In this document: one piece after another, positions 1 to 30,130 of the stretch
Position numbering within the stretch: the first letter of the stretch is position 1
Layout: every line of letters begins with the position of its first letter
Source of the DNA: Elephas maximus indicus
Taxonomy: Eukaryota; Chordata; Mammalia; Proboscidea; Elephantidae
NCBI RefSeq assembly: GCF_024166365.1
Contig: NC_064827.1
Span: forward strand, 55,084,635 to 55,148,634
Length of the DNA stretch: 64,000 bases
Reading direction: 5' to 3'
Notes under the pieces: generated by a model
What the model was told of the DNA's origin: nothing
Database searches by the model: none
The model's input: only the letters and a program-made list of their open reading frames with translations
Program-made: the position numbers and the translations under genes

Positions 1-229
1 AGCCTGTAACTCATAGATCTAACTAACTACCACAGCAGAAAAGTCATCAGTTTAGACTGAAGGGGATAAAGAACAAAAGGAAAGAATGCTGTCTGCCTCT
101 TGGAATTCTACAGGCAGGAAACGGGCCAGAGGAGCTATGTCCCTTGTCCTCCAAGAAAAGGAAAGAATCATCCCTGGAGCAGCTCAGAGACCAGCAGAAG
201 GAGCACAGGAAGCAGGACCTTCTTGATTT

Positions 230-612
230 CAAAGGGTGGGGCCACAGTCTCCTGGATCTTGGAGCTTGGGACCACAGCCTCCTAGGTTTCAAAGAGTCAG
301 GTCTTTGCCAACTGGGTTCCAGAGTGTGGGGCTGCCATTAAGGTGTTCCAGGGGGATGGGGCTGCCGCCCAGAGCTGAGGGAGTGGGGCTCATGCTCAAG
401 GGGCAGAGGAACAGGGCTTGCCAGGGCCAAGGGGGTGGGGTTGCCACTCAGATGGACTAGGAGAATGAGGCTGCCTAAAGCCTAGGGAGCAGAGTTGCCA
501 TCCTTGAGGGAGGGCCTGGAAGGTGGAGCTGAAGCCCAGGGGCAAGGGGCCTCCATCCAGAATCCAGAGGGCATGGCCAACACCCAGAGTCTGGAGGATG
601 GGGCCTAAGACA
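230..612 (+). repeat. degenerate ~27-30 bp GC-rich tandem repeat
   Basis: Units beginning tggggctgcc or close variants (gtggggccacag, tgggaccacagc, gtggggctgcca, tggggctgccgc, tggggctcatgc, tggggttgccac, tgaggctgccta) recur about every 24-32 bp for nearly 400 bp, with heavy divergence. It looks like an old minisatellite. It ends exactly where the tRNA-like head of the next SINE begins. Small ORFs crossing it are by-products of the repeat. Confidence 0.55.
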
Positions 613-1582
613 GGGGCAGTGGTAGTTTTGTGGTAGAATTCTCACCTTACATATGGGAGACCTGGGTTTGATTCTTGGCCAGTGCACCTCAGATGCAGCC
701 ACCACCTGTCTGTAGCGGAAGCTTTCACACTGCTATGTGCAGTGTGCTGTATTCTCGAGTTCTTAGTGAAGACCATTTGGAGCAGAGCATAGGCCAGATA
801 TTGTTCTAATGGCATGGTCAACAGGCGTTTATTCCTAACAGAATAAACAGGACAGGGATAAGTAGAACCACAAACATTCTCATCAGCCTTGAGTCTCCAA
901 TGTTAGTTTCCATCCCAGGGTGTGATACTATGATCGCATCCAAGTATGCCCCATTTTGCACCATGGAAGAGGAATGCCAGAGCCCTTCTCTGCCAGGATT
1001 AATACACTTAACAGGACAGCCGTGTCTGCCTGCCGAAAAGCATGTAGAGAGATTCAGTAGGGGGAAGGGGTAATAAAAGGTAAAAGAGGGTAATAAAAGT
1101 AGGAGGTCCACTGTGGGTAATGGACGTTATTTGTTGCCCTTGTTTAGGGCAGGTGACCATCTCCCGATGCCTAGTCTAGATTTACTGGCATTAGGAGCAT
1201 TCCTTTCCCTTTTACCCCACTAAGATAGTTTAATAGAGTTCTGAGTTTCTTCAGGGTGGGTCATATTCCCTTAAGGCACATACTTTGTGTGCATTAGAGG
1301 CTCTTATGTTCATTAGTAGTTAGGGAGACAGAGACGTTATAGTACACTTGTGCACTCAGCAGTATAATGCTGAACAGATTTCAGCAGTTTCCAGGTAAGA
1401 CAGACTAGAAAGAAAGACCTGGTGGTCTGTTTCTGAAAATCAGAGAAAACCGTATTGGTCACAATCGTCAGATCTGCAACCAAGCGCGGGGATGGCGTAG
1501 GACTGGGTAGTGTTTCATTTCATCATGCATAGGGTCACCATGAGATGGGAGCCAACTTGACAACAATTAACAATCACAACAA
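612..1582 (+). mobile_element. long AfroSINE-type element with tRNA-Gly-like head, interrupted
   Basis: The left part (612-737) starts with a tRNA-Gly-like head: box A-like ggtagaattctcacc and box B-like gggtttgattcttggcc. The right part (about 1362-1582) carries the body and ends with a tail (gggtcaccatgagatgggag, then caacaacaa-like sequence) related to the AfroSINE tail. The two parts would join near gctatg/ataatgctgaac and are separated by about 620 bp of foreign sequence. I recognise the pattern from afrotherian genomes but cannot give the subfamily name. Confidence 0.6.
738..1361. mobile_element. probable solo LTR inserted in the SINE
   Basis: The inserted block starts TGCAGTGTG and ends CACTCAGCA, so it has TG...CA termini with partly inverted ends (TGCAGTGTG versus TGCTGAGTG). 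Flanking ctatg and gtata could be a decayed 5-bp target-site duplication. It has no coding capacity of note. Family and orientation are undetermined; other kinds of insertion remain possible. Confidence 0.35.
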
Positions 1583-2047
1583 AGTATTTTTTAGGGGACG
1601 TGAAGTTCGTTTTTGTTTAGTACTGAGAAATTACAGTTCTTTTAAAGACAGATTTTAAAAATATAATGAAAATGCAAGTTTGAATTATTTTAATCATTTG
1701 ATTTAAAACAATTTATCAATACTGATTTATATGCTCTACCATATAAATGTTTGACACAGCAAAGTAAAAGTGCAGTGTGTTCAGAAATAAGTCATTCTCG
1801 ATTCTTTTATCCTTAGTATGTGGGAATTTGTTTTTTGTCAACTAGGATTTTAGTAAACTTTTAATAAATCTATGAAAAACTTAGAAACCTGAATTTTTTA
1901 TAGTTTAACAATTACAGGTGCTTTAAAAAATAATTTTTTTGCGTTTACTAGGATATCGCTTCCCTTAACCTGGTTCACTGTAATGGTTCAGAAGCAAAAT
2001 GAAAAGATATAGTTTGACGAATAAATATTTGACTAGTGTTATAATAA

Positions 2048-2177
2048 ATGCTGCTAACCAAAAGGTTGGCAGTTCAAATCCGCCAGGCGCTCCTTGGAAA
2101 CTCTATGGGACAGTTCTACTATGTCCTATAGGGTCGCTATGGGTCAGAATCGACTCGACGGCACTGGGTTTGGTTTT
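2048..2177 (+). mobile_element. AfroSINE, 5'-truncated, short (paenungulate-type) form
   Basis: It starts at the internal gctgctaaccaaaaggttgg region and runs through cgccaggcgctccttggaaa to the tail cgactcgacggcactgggtt. A perfect 9-bp duplication ttataataa flanks it (2039-2047 and 2178-2186). The block between ctcc and ttggaaa that the long form carries is absent. It ends 37 bp before the FSD1L FN3 exon. Confidence 0.9.
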
Positions 2178-2186
2178 TTATAATAA

Positions 2187-20410
<18,224 letters not shown>

Positions 20411-21089
20411 TGCCTACTCAGAAAATATTTACCCCCATTTTGATTGGGAGACTTCTTCTGTGTAGTTACAAATCACAGAAATTTCTGAGTGGTGCAAATC
20501 AGGTTTGCTACCTTCTGCTTTAAGGCCTGGAATCTATTAGCATTATGCGTCTAGTATGAAGCATTTGCAGAAACTTACCGTGCAATTTCGTAGAAACAAG
20601 CAGATATCGAGCAAGAAACTGACATGTTGAAGAATAAATGGGAAAAAAGGCAGTGTTTAAATTTTTACATAGAAACTTATTTTTGTGTTTCTTGGATTTT
20701 TTTTTGGGGGGGGGCTCTTCTAATATGTCTAATTACAGATGGCAACTGTAGAACCTGGGGTGGAAAGCTTTTAAACCTTGCCTTTTTTCTCTGTGCTTTT
20801 TCTTTTTTTTTTTTAAATCTAATAATTACCTATTATTCAGTTCTTACATTGAAGCTTTAAAATATACTGTTCTTTTAGAAATTGAGATCATTGATTGGGG
20901 ATGCTAGAAAGGTTTTCTTATAATGGTTTATTTTTCCCCTTTTATAAATTTGTTGAGTTTTGCCAGATTATCTCTTTTGTTTGTTGACTACATTGTATAT
21001 AACTTTCTCTTTTCCAAAATTGTGTAATATTTCCCTTATGGTTATAAATCAAAATAGAGAGTACATAGGGAGCGTTTTTAGATGTAATA

Positions 21090-21291
21090 GCGTAAACCCA
21101 TTGCTGTTGAGTTGATTCTGACTCATGCAACCCTACAGGACAGAGTCAAACTGCCCTGCAGGGTTTCCAAGTCTGTAATCTTAAGAGAAGCAGACTGCCA
21201 CATCTTTCTTCTGTGGAGCAGCTGGTGGGTTTAAACCACCAACCTTTCGGTTAGCAGCTGAGTACTTAACCACTGTGTTACCAGGATCACC
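21090..21291 (-). mobile_element. AfroSINE, long form, antisense in FSD1L 3' UTR
   Basis: The reverse-complement tail ttgctgttgagttgattctg comes first, then the middle block cagactgccacatctttctt, then the head gtacttaaccactgtgttac. It carries the ancestral middle block. If the distal poly(A) site is used, it lies in the mRNA. Confidence 0.85.
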
Positions 21292-22841
21292 CAAATTTCA
21301 GTTCTGCACCTGTTGCACTAAAAGGGTGACAAGGGGATATTCTTTATATGCTACCCTGCTTAATTAGACTTCTTTTCATTCAGTCACTTTGGATGATGGG
21401 TAAGATTTTTTTTTAAGCTTTCAATTTTCTGACTTTGTTGCCAAGTTTAATCCCACTTTGAGTAGTCATCTTTGATAAAATTCCCAGTTGAATTTGGTAA
21501 GAACTGTTAATAGTTATACTGATTTTTAACATTTTTAGTAGGAGTAAAATTTTATTAAAGTTATATTGAGGGTAGAAAAACCTACCCTGTTCACTTTTTT
21601 TCTTAGAAGGGCAGGTTATAAAGGGAGATGCTTAAAAGTATTCTGTACTGAAGTAATTTGTATCTGCTTTTTTAAGATATGAAATTGTTTTGAAAAAAAA
21701 AAAAGTACATGAAGTTTTCAAACATGACCATCCAGAGGTTATTTTCCTCTCACTTCTTTTGCTATGAAAAGGGGTATGATTCTTCCAGCAATCAACACAG
21801 AATAATCTTTCATAAACTAGGGGAAAATGTGTAAAATAACTAGGAGTAAAACCTGTAGTTATTGACCAGAACGTATCTATTCTTAAAAAGTGAATTAAAA
21901 CTTGTAGCCCAAGTCCTTTAAACCAAACAGAAAGTTGTGATTACAGTATTTAAGAATTCCTTGAGCATTTTTAAGATATCTGAATTTTTATTTTCCTTAA
22001 TTTTTTAGACTTAATTTTCCTCCTTGACTTTCTTTGATTCTCATTTCAAATGTCTTGTGCTATGACAGCCTTCTCCAGTAAGTGACTGTTGCTGCCTGCA
22101 TTTGAGTTGCTTTCACAGACAGACATGTGGGGAATAGTGATAGCTTCTTCTCTCTTCAGGTTTACTGCTTACTGATGGGCTGTTGTGTTCTATTGGTAAA
22201 ACAAATCTAAATGAGAAATTTCATTTGAACTGGAGTATAATTTTTCCAGAGGAAATTTTTATCTTCACTGTTTTCTGATGATATGTTGGTAACTTTAAAG
22301 ACTGTAAGGAAGTTTAGAGAATTAAAATATGCCCATAGGTATTCTTTTCATTCGCAAATATAATTTCAGTTTTTATTCCTCAGAGAACCTTGAAAGAAAT
22401 TTTTTTATGTTCTGTTCCCTATAGTGGGATTATTCCAGGACTTAAAGAAGCAGGAATTTATAATCCCTTTTCAATAGAATTCAACCTGAAACGGTAATGT
22501 AGTGGTCGAGCTGCTTTATGTGAACAGCTACAGAGTTCACTTTAGCAAACATGACAGAAAAAGCCAGAAGCTCTTGTATACAGTTTTTATGATTATGTCT
22601 TATATATTATAAATGTATCTTCTGATTAATTCAGTGCCTTCTTCCTCTAGGCATGCTCTTGCTCAATGCCCCATGCAGTGTCAACTGATACTTAAGCCAG
22701 AAAGCACTGTATTATACTGGTGAGGGCCTTCTATTGCAGGGGGTTGGGGGAGATATTAATCAGGGGCTGGAGGAGTGCATGTGATTCTCCCTGTGCTCAT
22801 ACCATCGTTTGAGACCTTGCACATGGGCTTTTCTAATATTC

Positions 22842-22894
22842 ATAATGTAGGGTCCACTATGAGTCGGAATTAACTCGACAGCAACGGGTATGTA
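22842..22894 (+). mobile_element. tail-only AfroSINE/RTE insertion (53 bp)
   Basis: Only the last part of the element is present (ctatgagtcggaattaactc, then gacagcaacgggt), between two copies of taatattc (22834-22841 and 22895-22902). Confidence 0.7.
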
Positions 22895-23991
22895 TAATAT
22901 TCGTTTGGAAAATACATTAATCTCACTAGGGAGGTTTCGTTTCTCAGAGGTTTTGTAGTAATAAATACAAATTTAGTAAATCCAGACTCCACGTTCTCAT
23001 CGCATGTGATCCTTGGTATTAAATTATAATATTATTACTTCAAAATAAGAATCTGAGGCTTTTCTCTTCCTCTGCTTCTCCTTTGTTTGATGCTTCTCCT
23101 TAAAGGTCTCTAAAGAACAGAATGTATGAGGTTTTTTTGTTTTGTTTTAAGTTTATTTGCTTTTAAGTTAAACTAGCAAAAGTTTGCCACCCTCATTTTT
23201 AAACTGGAAAATAATCAATTGTAGTGCCTATTTAAATAGTCTCCAAATAAGGTTGCTATTAACCTGACCATAATACATAACATTTTCATTAACATTTGAA
23301 TTAAATTTAAAAGTTTTGGGCCCTTTTGCTGAATTTAATACTTTGTAAAAAGTTAACCCTTTAAGGTATTTTTTATTGCTTTATTTACTCTTTGTTTTGA
23401 CAGATCAAACATGATTGCTTTCTATAAAGGAAATGCATGAGAGGTTGACTGTAATGGGTGTATGACAGGTGTAAGACATGTTTGATTAAAACATGCATTT
23501 AGTATTGCATTTTTCTTCTAACAGTTGCATCCCAAACCAGTTTTAGTAAACTGCATAAGGAAATGAAGGAGCTGCCTTAAGCACTTTAGAAAAAGAATTT
23601 TTTATAATTCATTTGGACTTTTTGGACTCACCATATCTTTAACTTGGTACACATGTACACCAGGCATTTCATAACTGAATGCATATGGTGGGTTAACATA
23701 CAGTGATTCTTCATATGCTCCAGGAGTTAGGTTAATAAAGTCAGAGTATTAGGGGCATATCTATCTGAACATTGTTTTAATTGATGGCATCTGTACCATT
23801 TTGACAAACATGAACTGCTGTATGGTGGGGACTTGCCCTGCTTACTCTATTCTGCCAACAGTAATTTCTCCCCATGTTTTCATCTAAAGAGACATATTGG
23901 TTTGCTTATATTTACTTATTTATAAAATTAATGCATGAATGGTATCATGTATAATTTGTTTTTTTTTAGGCTGATCCTTGGTGGTATAAAT

Positions 23992-23997
23992 AATAAA
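23992..23997 (+). terminator. FSD1L: candidate distal poly(A) signal of FSD1L
   Basis: AATAAA lies in the context ggtataaataataaaagt and is followed by a T/G-rich stretch (atttgtaatgaaatgtttt). It is a plausible cleavage signal for a long 3' UTR, but many AATAAA hexamers occur by chance in this AT-rich DNA. Confidence 0.3.
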
Positions 23998-25699
23998 AGT
24001 AAATATTTGTAATGAAATGTTTTAATTCGGCTGATGTTCTATTTCATGACTTACCTAGCATAATTAGTTTTTCCCTATATACTTTTCCCATAAAATTATA
24101 GTTATTTATATATTTTTAATTGTTTCTTTTGGCACAATTGGGAGAAAACTTTGGAAAAGGATATATATGGGAAATGTTTATTTCAAAGAGTAATGATTTT
24201 AGAAGAGGAGAGTATAGACTTATTACTCTAAAATGTGCGATGCTATACTTAAAAAAATTAGGGACTGTGTTTTAAGATCATCAAGTATATTTAATAGTTC
24301 TGAAGAAAAAAATGTTAGAGCAGTGTTCATTCATGGGTAATTCATACAACAAATATCTGAGTGTCAGTGATGTGGCAGTCAAAATTTGATTACCATATCT
24401 TTGCAAATAACACGCCCATGTAAATGATGTGCACACACATAGCATGCTTATGACACTTGCATCATCTGTGTAAAAATATGGTACTTTGTATTCAGATTTC
24501 CCAAACTAGTGAAGTTTGACTTATTGTGTGGATAGTTTTGCTGCTGTTGAGTGGTATAACAAAGTTTGCATCTTAAAAATGATGTTTTGCTAGTAAGTCA
24601 GAAAATGAAAAAAGTAAATTTGTTATAGTTTGTAAAAAAAAAAATTCTAACCGAATGTAATGTAGTTCACTTTATACAGTCACCTAAAATTGGGTTTGAA
24701 AAAGTTTCTTCCTTGATTTTATTTTTATAGTGGATGTATTCTTTTAGGAAAGTATATGGCCAACCTAAGTTTACTAAGCATCCAGGTAACAATAAGTTAT
24801 TCCAGCTATGTTTAACCAAAATTGACATTTCATAATATGGGCACTGAAACATTGTAAGAAATCATGAATGTTTTCTTAATTATCACAGAAAGATTACCTC
24901 ATATTCAGAATAGTTTTACTTTTGTGTGTATCTTACAGTATTCACATTCTAAAAATATTTATGATCTTGACATGTCACATATGATAACTTCGTTACCTGG
25001 AATATTTGATTAACCTAAATACTCTAAGAATTTTGAGTAAGTTAGAGTTTAAATGGGTAACAGTTGGTGTATATTGTTTTTCATCCAAAAGAGACTGTTG
25101 AGCATACCAGGTACAAGTTAATACTGATTTATAAATAAATACCAGAAATTGCCATAGTACTTTTCTCCCCAGACTACCCAATTATTAAACTGAAGCAGTA
25201 TTTGTTATTTCTGAATCAATATGAGATACTAACTTTTGATTAAAATGATTTAAGCTAAGTTAGTTTAAACTGATACGTTTTCTTAATGGCACCTGTTCAA
25301 TGTAAGTGGGTCCTTGGGAATGGACATGTAGAGCATTTCTCAGTATGTAGGCAGAAGGTAGGTGAATGTGTTTGTTTTGGCTTGGAGCTTATTAAGTTTA
25401 CACCAATTTTAAAATAAGTCAAATTGTAAGCGATTGGTAAAGGCATCTTTATTAGTATTAGAACTTTTCAGAGAGCAAAGGTTTAAAGAATGCATTTTTT
25501 TTTTCACATTTCCAGTATCTCTGAGGTACCAAAGCAATGAGTCTAATTTACCTTTAAAATCAAATTTATAATGAGTTCATGTAATAAGATATATAGGAGC
25601 TAAATTTTTGAAACAATTTATATTAAAACCACTAGTCTTTAAAATCTCTGGATTTGATATAAAAAAGATTTTTGCTTCATCTCTTTTAAAGTACTTAAA

Positions 25700-25905
25700 A
25701 TTAATCACCTTAGCTCTACCATGTACTATATTTATGACTTCTGTATAAGTCATTTTTTTTCTTTACCTCCACTGCCTTACCTATAAGATAATTATAATTC
25801 GTTTAGCCTACCTCACAGGGCTGTTGTGAGGAATAGAATAGAATGGAGTGTGCGGAATTGCTTCAAAAACTCTAAAATGCTATGTACATGTAAGGTATTA
25901 TTTTT
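25700..25905 (-). mobile_element. probable MIR SINE
   Basis: agcctacctcacagggctgt and tgtgaggaatagaatag match the reverse-complement MIR core pattern from memory, with ttacctataagat upstream. Old and diverged. Confidence 0.5.
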
Positions 25906-26550
25906 AGCTAATGGAGTTTAAGTGTTTGGGTGCTTCTCCATGCCATTTACTTTGATAAAGCATGTACTTAAAAGTGGTTATCACCAGTGATTTCAAACAA
26001 GATTAAAAAGAAAAAAAATTATGAAAGGCTTAAATAAACAGAATTGAAAATTGCCAATTAAAATGTCCTCTAACATTCATTTAGCTTGTGCATGATCTGT
26101 GGCCTTTTTGTATTCTCTCAGCAAGCCCGTTACCCTGTAACAGGAGTTGTTAGAGCTATAAAATTACTCCCATAGCATTGTGTGTTAGTGTGGGAAAGTA
26201 GCATAAATAAACAACTAAATTAAGCTACGTCTCCATCCAGGCGTTTGCACTTTGAATTTAGGACTGCCCAGTGCCGCATACAAGGACTGACTTTGGCCTA
26301 AATAATTCCAAACAACCAAATGGCTCAGCAGTTTGTTGTCATTGGATAAGTGATGCTAAGGTATGCCGACTGAACATTGGACAACTTCGTTGCATTGTCA
26401 TTTTTCAAAATAAGATGAAACCTTGTTAGTTAGCCTGGGTATCATTTAGTATCTCTCCTAACATACTTGTTTTGCTTTAAAATTGGATTTATAAACGTTT
26501 TACAGGTTGTCTTAATCTACATATTATTTTGTATGTCTGTTATTTGGACA

Positions 26551-26724
26551 GAAACCCTGGTGGCATAATGGTTAAGAGCCATGGCTGCTGACCAAAAGGT
26601 CTAGCAGTTCGAATCCACCAGGCGCTCCTTGGAAAACCCTATGGGACAGTTCTGCTCTGTCCTGTAGAGCCACTATGAAATCAGAATCAACTGAATGGCA
26701 ACAGGATTGGTTTGGGGTTCATTT
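26551..26724 (+). mobile_element. AfroSINE, short form
   Basis: Head gaaaccctggtggcataatg, box B-like gcagttcgaatccaccaggc, directly followed by gctccttggaaaaccctatg, so the middle block is missing. An 8-bp flank tttggaca is present on both sides (26543-26550 and 26725-26732). Confidence 0.9.
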
Positions 26725-27194
26725 TTTGGACATGGCTTTGCTATGCAGTTCTGATAATAAAATTTTTAATTCCTCAGGTTTTACCTTTAATTTATTGACG
26801 AAGAAAATTTATAAACTACTTACGATGTACTCAGCACTGCAAAAAAAAAATAGTTATAATAAGCATATTGACTCATTTTCCTTAGAAATAAGACAAAGCC
26901 TTTAAAATGGTTTTTTAACCTTAAAATAGAGGTATTCAAAGTGGAATAACTTGTATGCTGAAATGACTGTATGCTCTGTATAGATACAGCTGAGTTAAAT
27001 TGTACAAAAGCACCTGGAATGTGTCATCTAAAAAATAAACTTTTTTCCTGCTTTCTTTTGCATTAGTATTTGCATTTGTCAGCTCTTTTATTGAATATCT
27101 ACAGTGTGCTGTTGGGGAAGAGAAGATTAAGAAGTCATAGTTCCTTTGCCCAAAAAGCTTATGCTTTAAAATACTGCTTTTCAACAGAATTTAA

Positions 27195-27365
27195 TGCAGT
27201 GATAGAAGGTTCTATATTTGCAATGTCCAATACAGTAGCCATTAGCCACGGACAGCTATTGAACACTTTAAATATGGCTAGTGTGACTAAGAAAATAAAT
27301 TTTTAATTTTAATTAATTTAAAGAGCCACATGTTGCTAATAACTACTGTTTTGGATAGTGCAACT
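27195..27365. mobile_element. palindromic non-autonomous DNA transposon fragment (hAT-like)
   Basis: Near-inverted ends: tgtccaatacagtagccatt and ttagccacggacagctattg on the left, gagccacatgttgctaataa and ctgttttggatagtgcaact on the right, around an AT-rich centre. This is a common old mammalian element; I am not sure of the family name. Confidence 0.5.
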
Positions 27366-27639
27366 ATAGATGGAAACATGTTGTAATAACTATAATATAA
27401 ATTAGGAACTTAATTTCTGTTTTTGGAGCTTGTCATACCTTGGCTTACATTTTGGTAGATGGCAGCTAAAAGTCAGAATTGGGACCCAAGCCCTTTTAAA
27501 TTAAATTTGTACTCTAACTTGAGACCCGTGTAAGAGAAAAAAGAATTATCGGTCAATGACTAGATGAGACTGGAGCTCTTGCAACTAAGATCATTTTCAC
27601 CAAAAGAAGAATGGAGATTGGATAGTCTTGAGCTATAAG

Positions 27640-28600
27640 GAGACAAGTGTGACAAAGATGTTGAGAAACCAGGATCCACATACAGGAAATGGAGTGTGAA
27701 TGGGTGCAACATTTCTGGAGAACAATTTAACACTGTCAAGATTTTAAATACACATAATCTCCATTTCTAAGTACTTCTCTTACATGTATACTTAGAAATA
27801 AGCCAATACTTACTACAGCATTGTTTATGATAGCAAATACAAGCAACCTAATTTTTCATTGAGAAAATCTGGATAACCCTGGAGTCAATTCTTCCCCCCT
27901 TTTATAGTTTCTAGGCAAAGAACTGACAGCAGGCTTAACTCAGTAAAAGAATGGGCTGCCAGATTTGTAAAGGCTTCTCTCTTCTAATTTGCTGTGCCAA
28001 GAAGCTACCATTGTTACGTATTGTCTAGATATGTTCTGTCTTCCACTTATAAATGTTTTAAATAAATAGATCATTATAGGAGTTGGGTTTCTCAGAGCCC
28101 TTGGTGTACTAGTCTTGCTGTTCCTGGCTGTAATCTCTCTGGGACTAAAATTCAGGAGATTGTGTGCATTCTGCTACTCTTCTGTAAATTTTTTCCTTAC
28201 CCCAATTTTACCATTACACTGCATGGACCAGAAAACCAAAATCAAACCTGTTGCCTCGAGTTGATTCCAACTCGTAGCAACCCTGTAGGACAGAGAACTG
28301 CCCCATAGATTTCAAAGGAGTGGCTGGTGGATTTGAACTGCTGACCTTTTGGTTAGCAGCTTGAGCTCTTAAACAGTGTGCCACCAGGGTCCCAAAAGAA
28401 ATTGCTGTACTAGTAGGTTATGCCCTTTTTGAACAGTGTTAGCAGGGAATGATGAGTTTATGGTGCTTCCATGTAACACTACATAGCTGTTAAAGGAAGA
28501 GCTATTAAATGGAACAGTGTTCGTGATACAAAATGGAAAAAGCAAGTCATCTTAATATGTATAGTATAATACTGTGGGTGTGGACGTACACTTAGACTTG
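27640..28600 (+). mobile_element. fragmented old L1 3' region
   Basis: gcattgtttatgatagcaaa, then tacaagcaacctaatttttc, and later tgtaacactacatagctgtt look like sense-strand L1 3' region. It is broken by an antisense AfroSINE (28236-28393) and unrecognised sequence. The outer limits are approximate. Confidence 0.35.
28236..28393 (-). mobile_element. AfroSINE, short form, antisense
   Basis: Tail cgagttgattccaactcgta, then ggtggatttgaactgctgac, then the head gtgccaccagggtccc. The long-form middle block is absent. Confidence 0.88.
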
Positions 28601-29032
28601 GGCAACAGGAGCCCCTGTTCTCATCCCCATTCTTCTCTGGCTTTGACTAGCCAGATTAAAGCACACTGACTGATGCTTACAACGTGCTGAAGACTCAGCG
28701 CTGGGCTACCTTGTGGTATTGTGCAGAAGTACTGCTTTCACCAGTTGGCTTTTATGTTTATCTGGAGTCAGTGTTTGTGCTCAAACCTGTTTATGCCAGT
28801 GACAGTCATTGTACTTTTGTAAGTTAAATATTTTTAAACCAATGAAATAGGAAAGTGGGGAAAACTTCAGAGATGAACAGCTAAAAAAAGTTGCTGACAA
28901 ATTGTGGCTAAGATAGCTGTAAATCATTGGGGGTGCTTGCAAAAAATAAAATTCTGGGACTCTGAATTCAGGTTCTTTCATTTGTATCTTTAAGTTCCTG
29001 ATCCACCTTAAAGCAACAGAAACTAGGAATTA

Positions 29033-29660
29033 TGTTGTTAGGTGCCGTCGGGCCGGTTCTGACTCATAGTGACCCTGTGTACAACAGAATGAAATACTTC
29101 CCAGTCCTGTGCCATCCTCGCATTCGTTGTTACGCTTGAGCCCATTGTTGCAGCCACTGGATCGGTCCATCTCGTTGAGGGTCTTCCTATTTTTAGCTGA
29201 CCCTCTACTTTATCAAGCATGCTGTCCTTCTCCAGGGGCTGATCCCTCCTGATAACATATCCAAAGTCTGTGAGATGTAGCCTCACCACTCCTCTAAGCA
29301 ACATTCTGGTTGTACTTCTTCCAAGACAGATTTGTTCTTTTGGCAGTCCGTGGTATATTCAATATTCTCTAACACCACAAAGTCGTCAGTTCTTCGGTCT
29401 TCCTTATTCATTGTCAGCTTTCGTGTGCATATGAGGCGATTGAAAACTCCATGGCTTGGGTCAAGTGCACCTTAGTCTTCAAGGTGACATCTTCACTTTT
29501 CCACGCTTTAAAGAGGTCTTTTGCAGCAGATTGCCTAATGCAATGTTTTTTGATTTCTTGACTGTTGCTTCCATGGGTGTTGGTTGTGGATCCAAGTAAA
29601 ATGAAATCCTTAAAAATATTTTCTCCATTTATCATTTTTTTAAATAGATGATGCATTGTG
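29033..29660 (-). mobile_element. RTE-type LINE, 3' part, antisense
   Basis: On the minus strand this reads the C-terminal part of an RTE-clade ORF, in order ILLGSTTNTHGSNSQEIKKH, SEDVTLKTKVHLTQAMEFSI, then RDQPLEKDSMLDKVEGQLKI and GRPSTRWTDPVAATMGSSVT, interrupted by stops. The tail at 29040-29075 (ccgtcgggccggttctgact) resembles the AfroSINE tail. Matches the elephant RTE1-type family as I know it; inactive. Confidence 0.85.
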
Positions 29661-30130
29661 ATTTATGTAATAAAACAGTGAGAACTCCAGTTGACCTGTA
29701 CTTTAAAAAAACCTTGCCTGAAATAAAAAGATTGGCCCATGTATCCTCTGCTTTAACTGTGTGTGTTTTAGATATATGCGTTTGAAAAGTATTTACTTCT
29801 GAGAACCTAATATTTGTTCATTTTCTCATTACTTTTTATCATGACAATTTTCAGACATACAGAAAAACAGGCTATTAATAACATACCCATACGCTTATCG
29901 GCTAGATTTATCAATTGTTAACATTTTCTCATGTTTTTGACATCAACTTGATGGCACACAACAATAATTTTTTTTTCATTTCAACCATAAGTACTGCAGT
30001 ACGCATCACTGATGACTTTATTTAAACACAGCCGCATTCTGTTAACATTTTTTGCAAAAATTAACAGTAATTCCTTAATATCTATGCTCACTGCATATTA
30101 AATTTTCAGTAGTCTCAAAAATGTCTTTTT

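Larger units (their letters stand above)
20411..24010 (+). other. FSD1L: probable FSD1L 3' UTR with candidate poly(A) signals
   Basis: The 3.6 kb after the stop hold no coding exon I can recognise. The region is AT-rich, with an antisense AfroSINE at about 21090-21291 and a tail-only SINE insertion at 22842-22894. AATAAA hexamers at 20633-20638 and 23992-23997 are candidate short and long polyadenylation signals. Which is used cannot be read from sequence alone. Confidence 0.4.

Noticed and set aside
612..690. tRNA-Gly-like sequence as a functional tRNA gene
   Set aside because: Box A/B-like motifs are present, but the stem regions are mutated, there is no poly-T terminator at the tRNA end, and the sequence runs on into a SINE body.
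818..1111. 97-codon minus-strand ORF
   Set aside because: Lies within the probable solo LTR; no recognisable domain and no splice or gene context.
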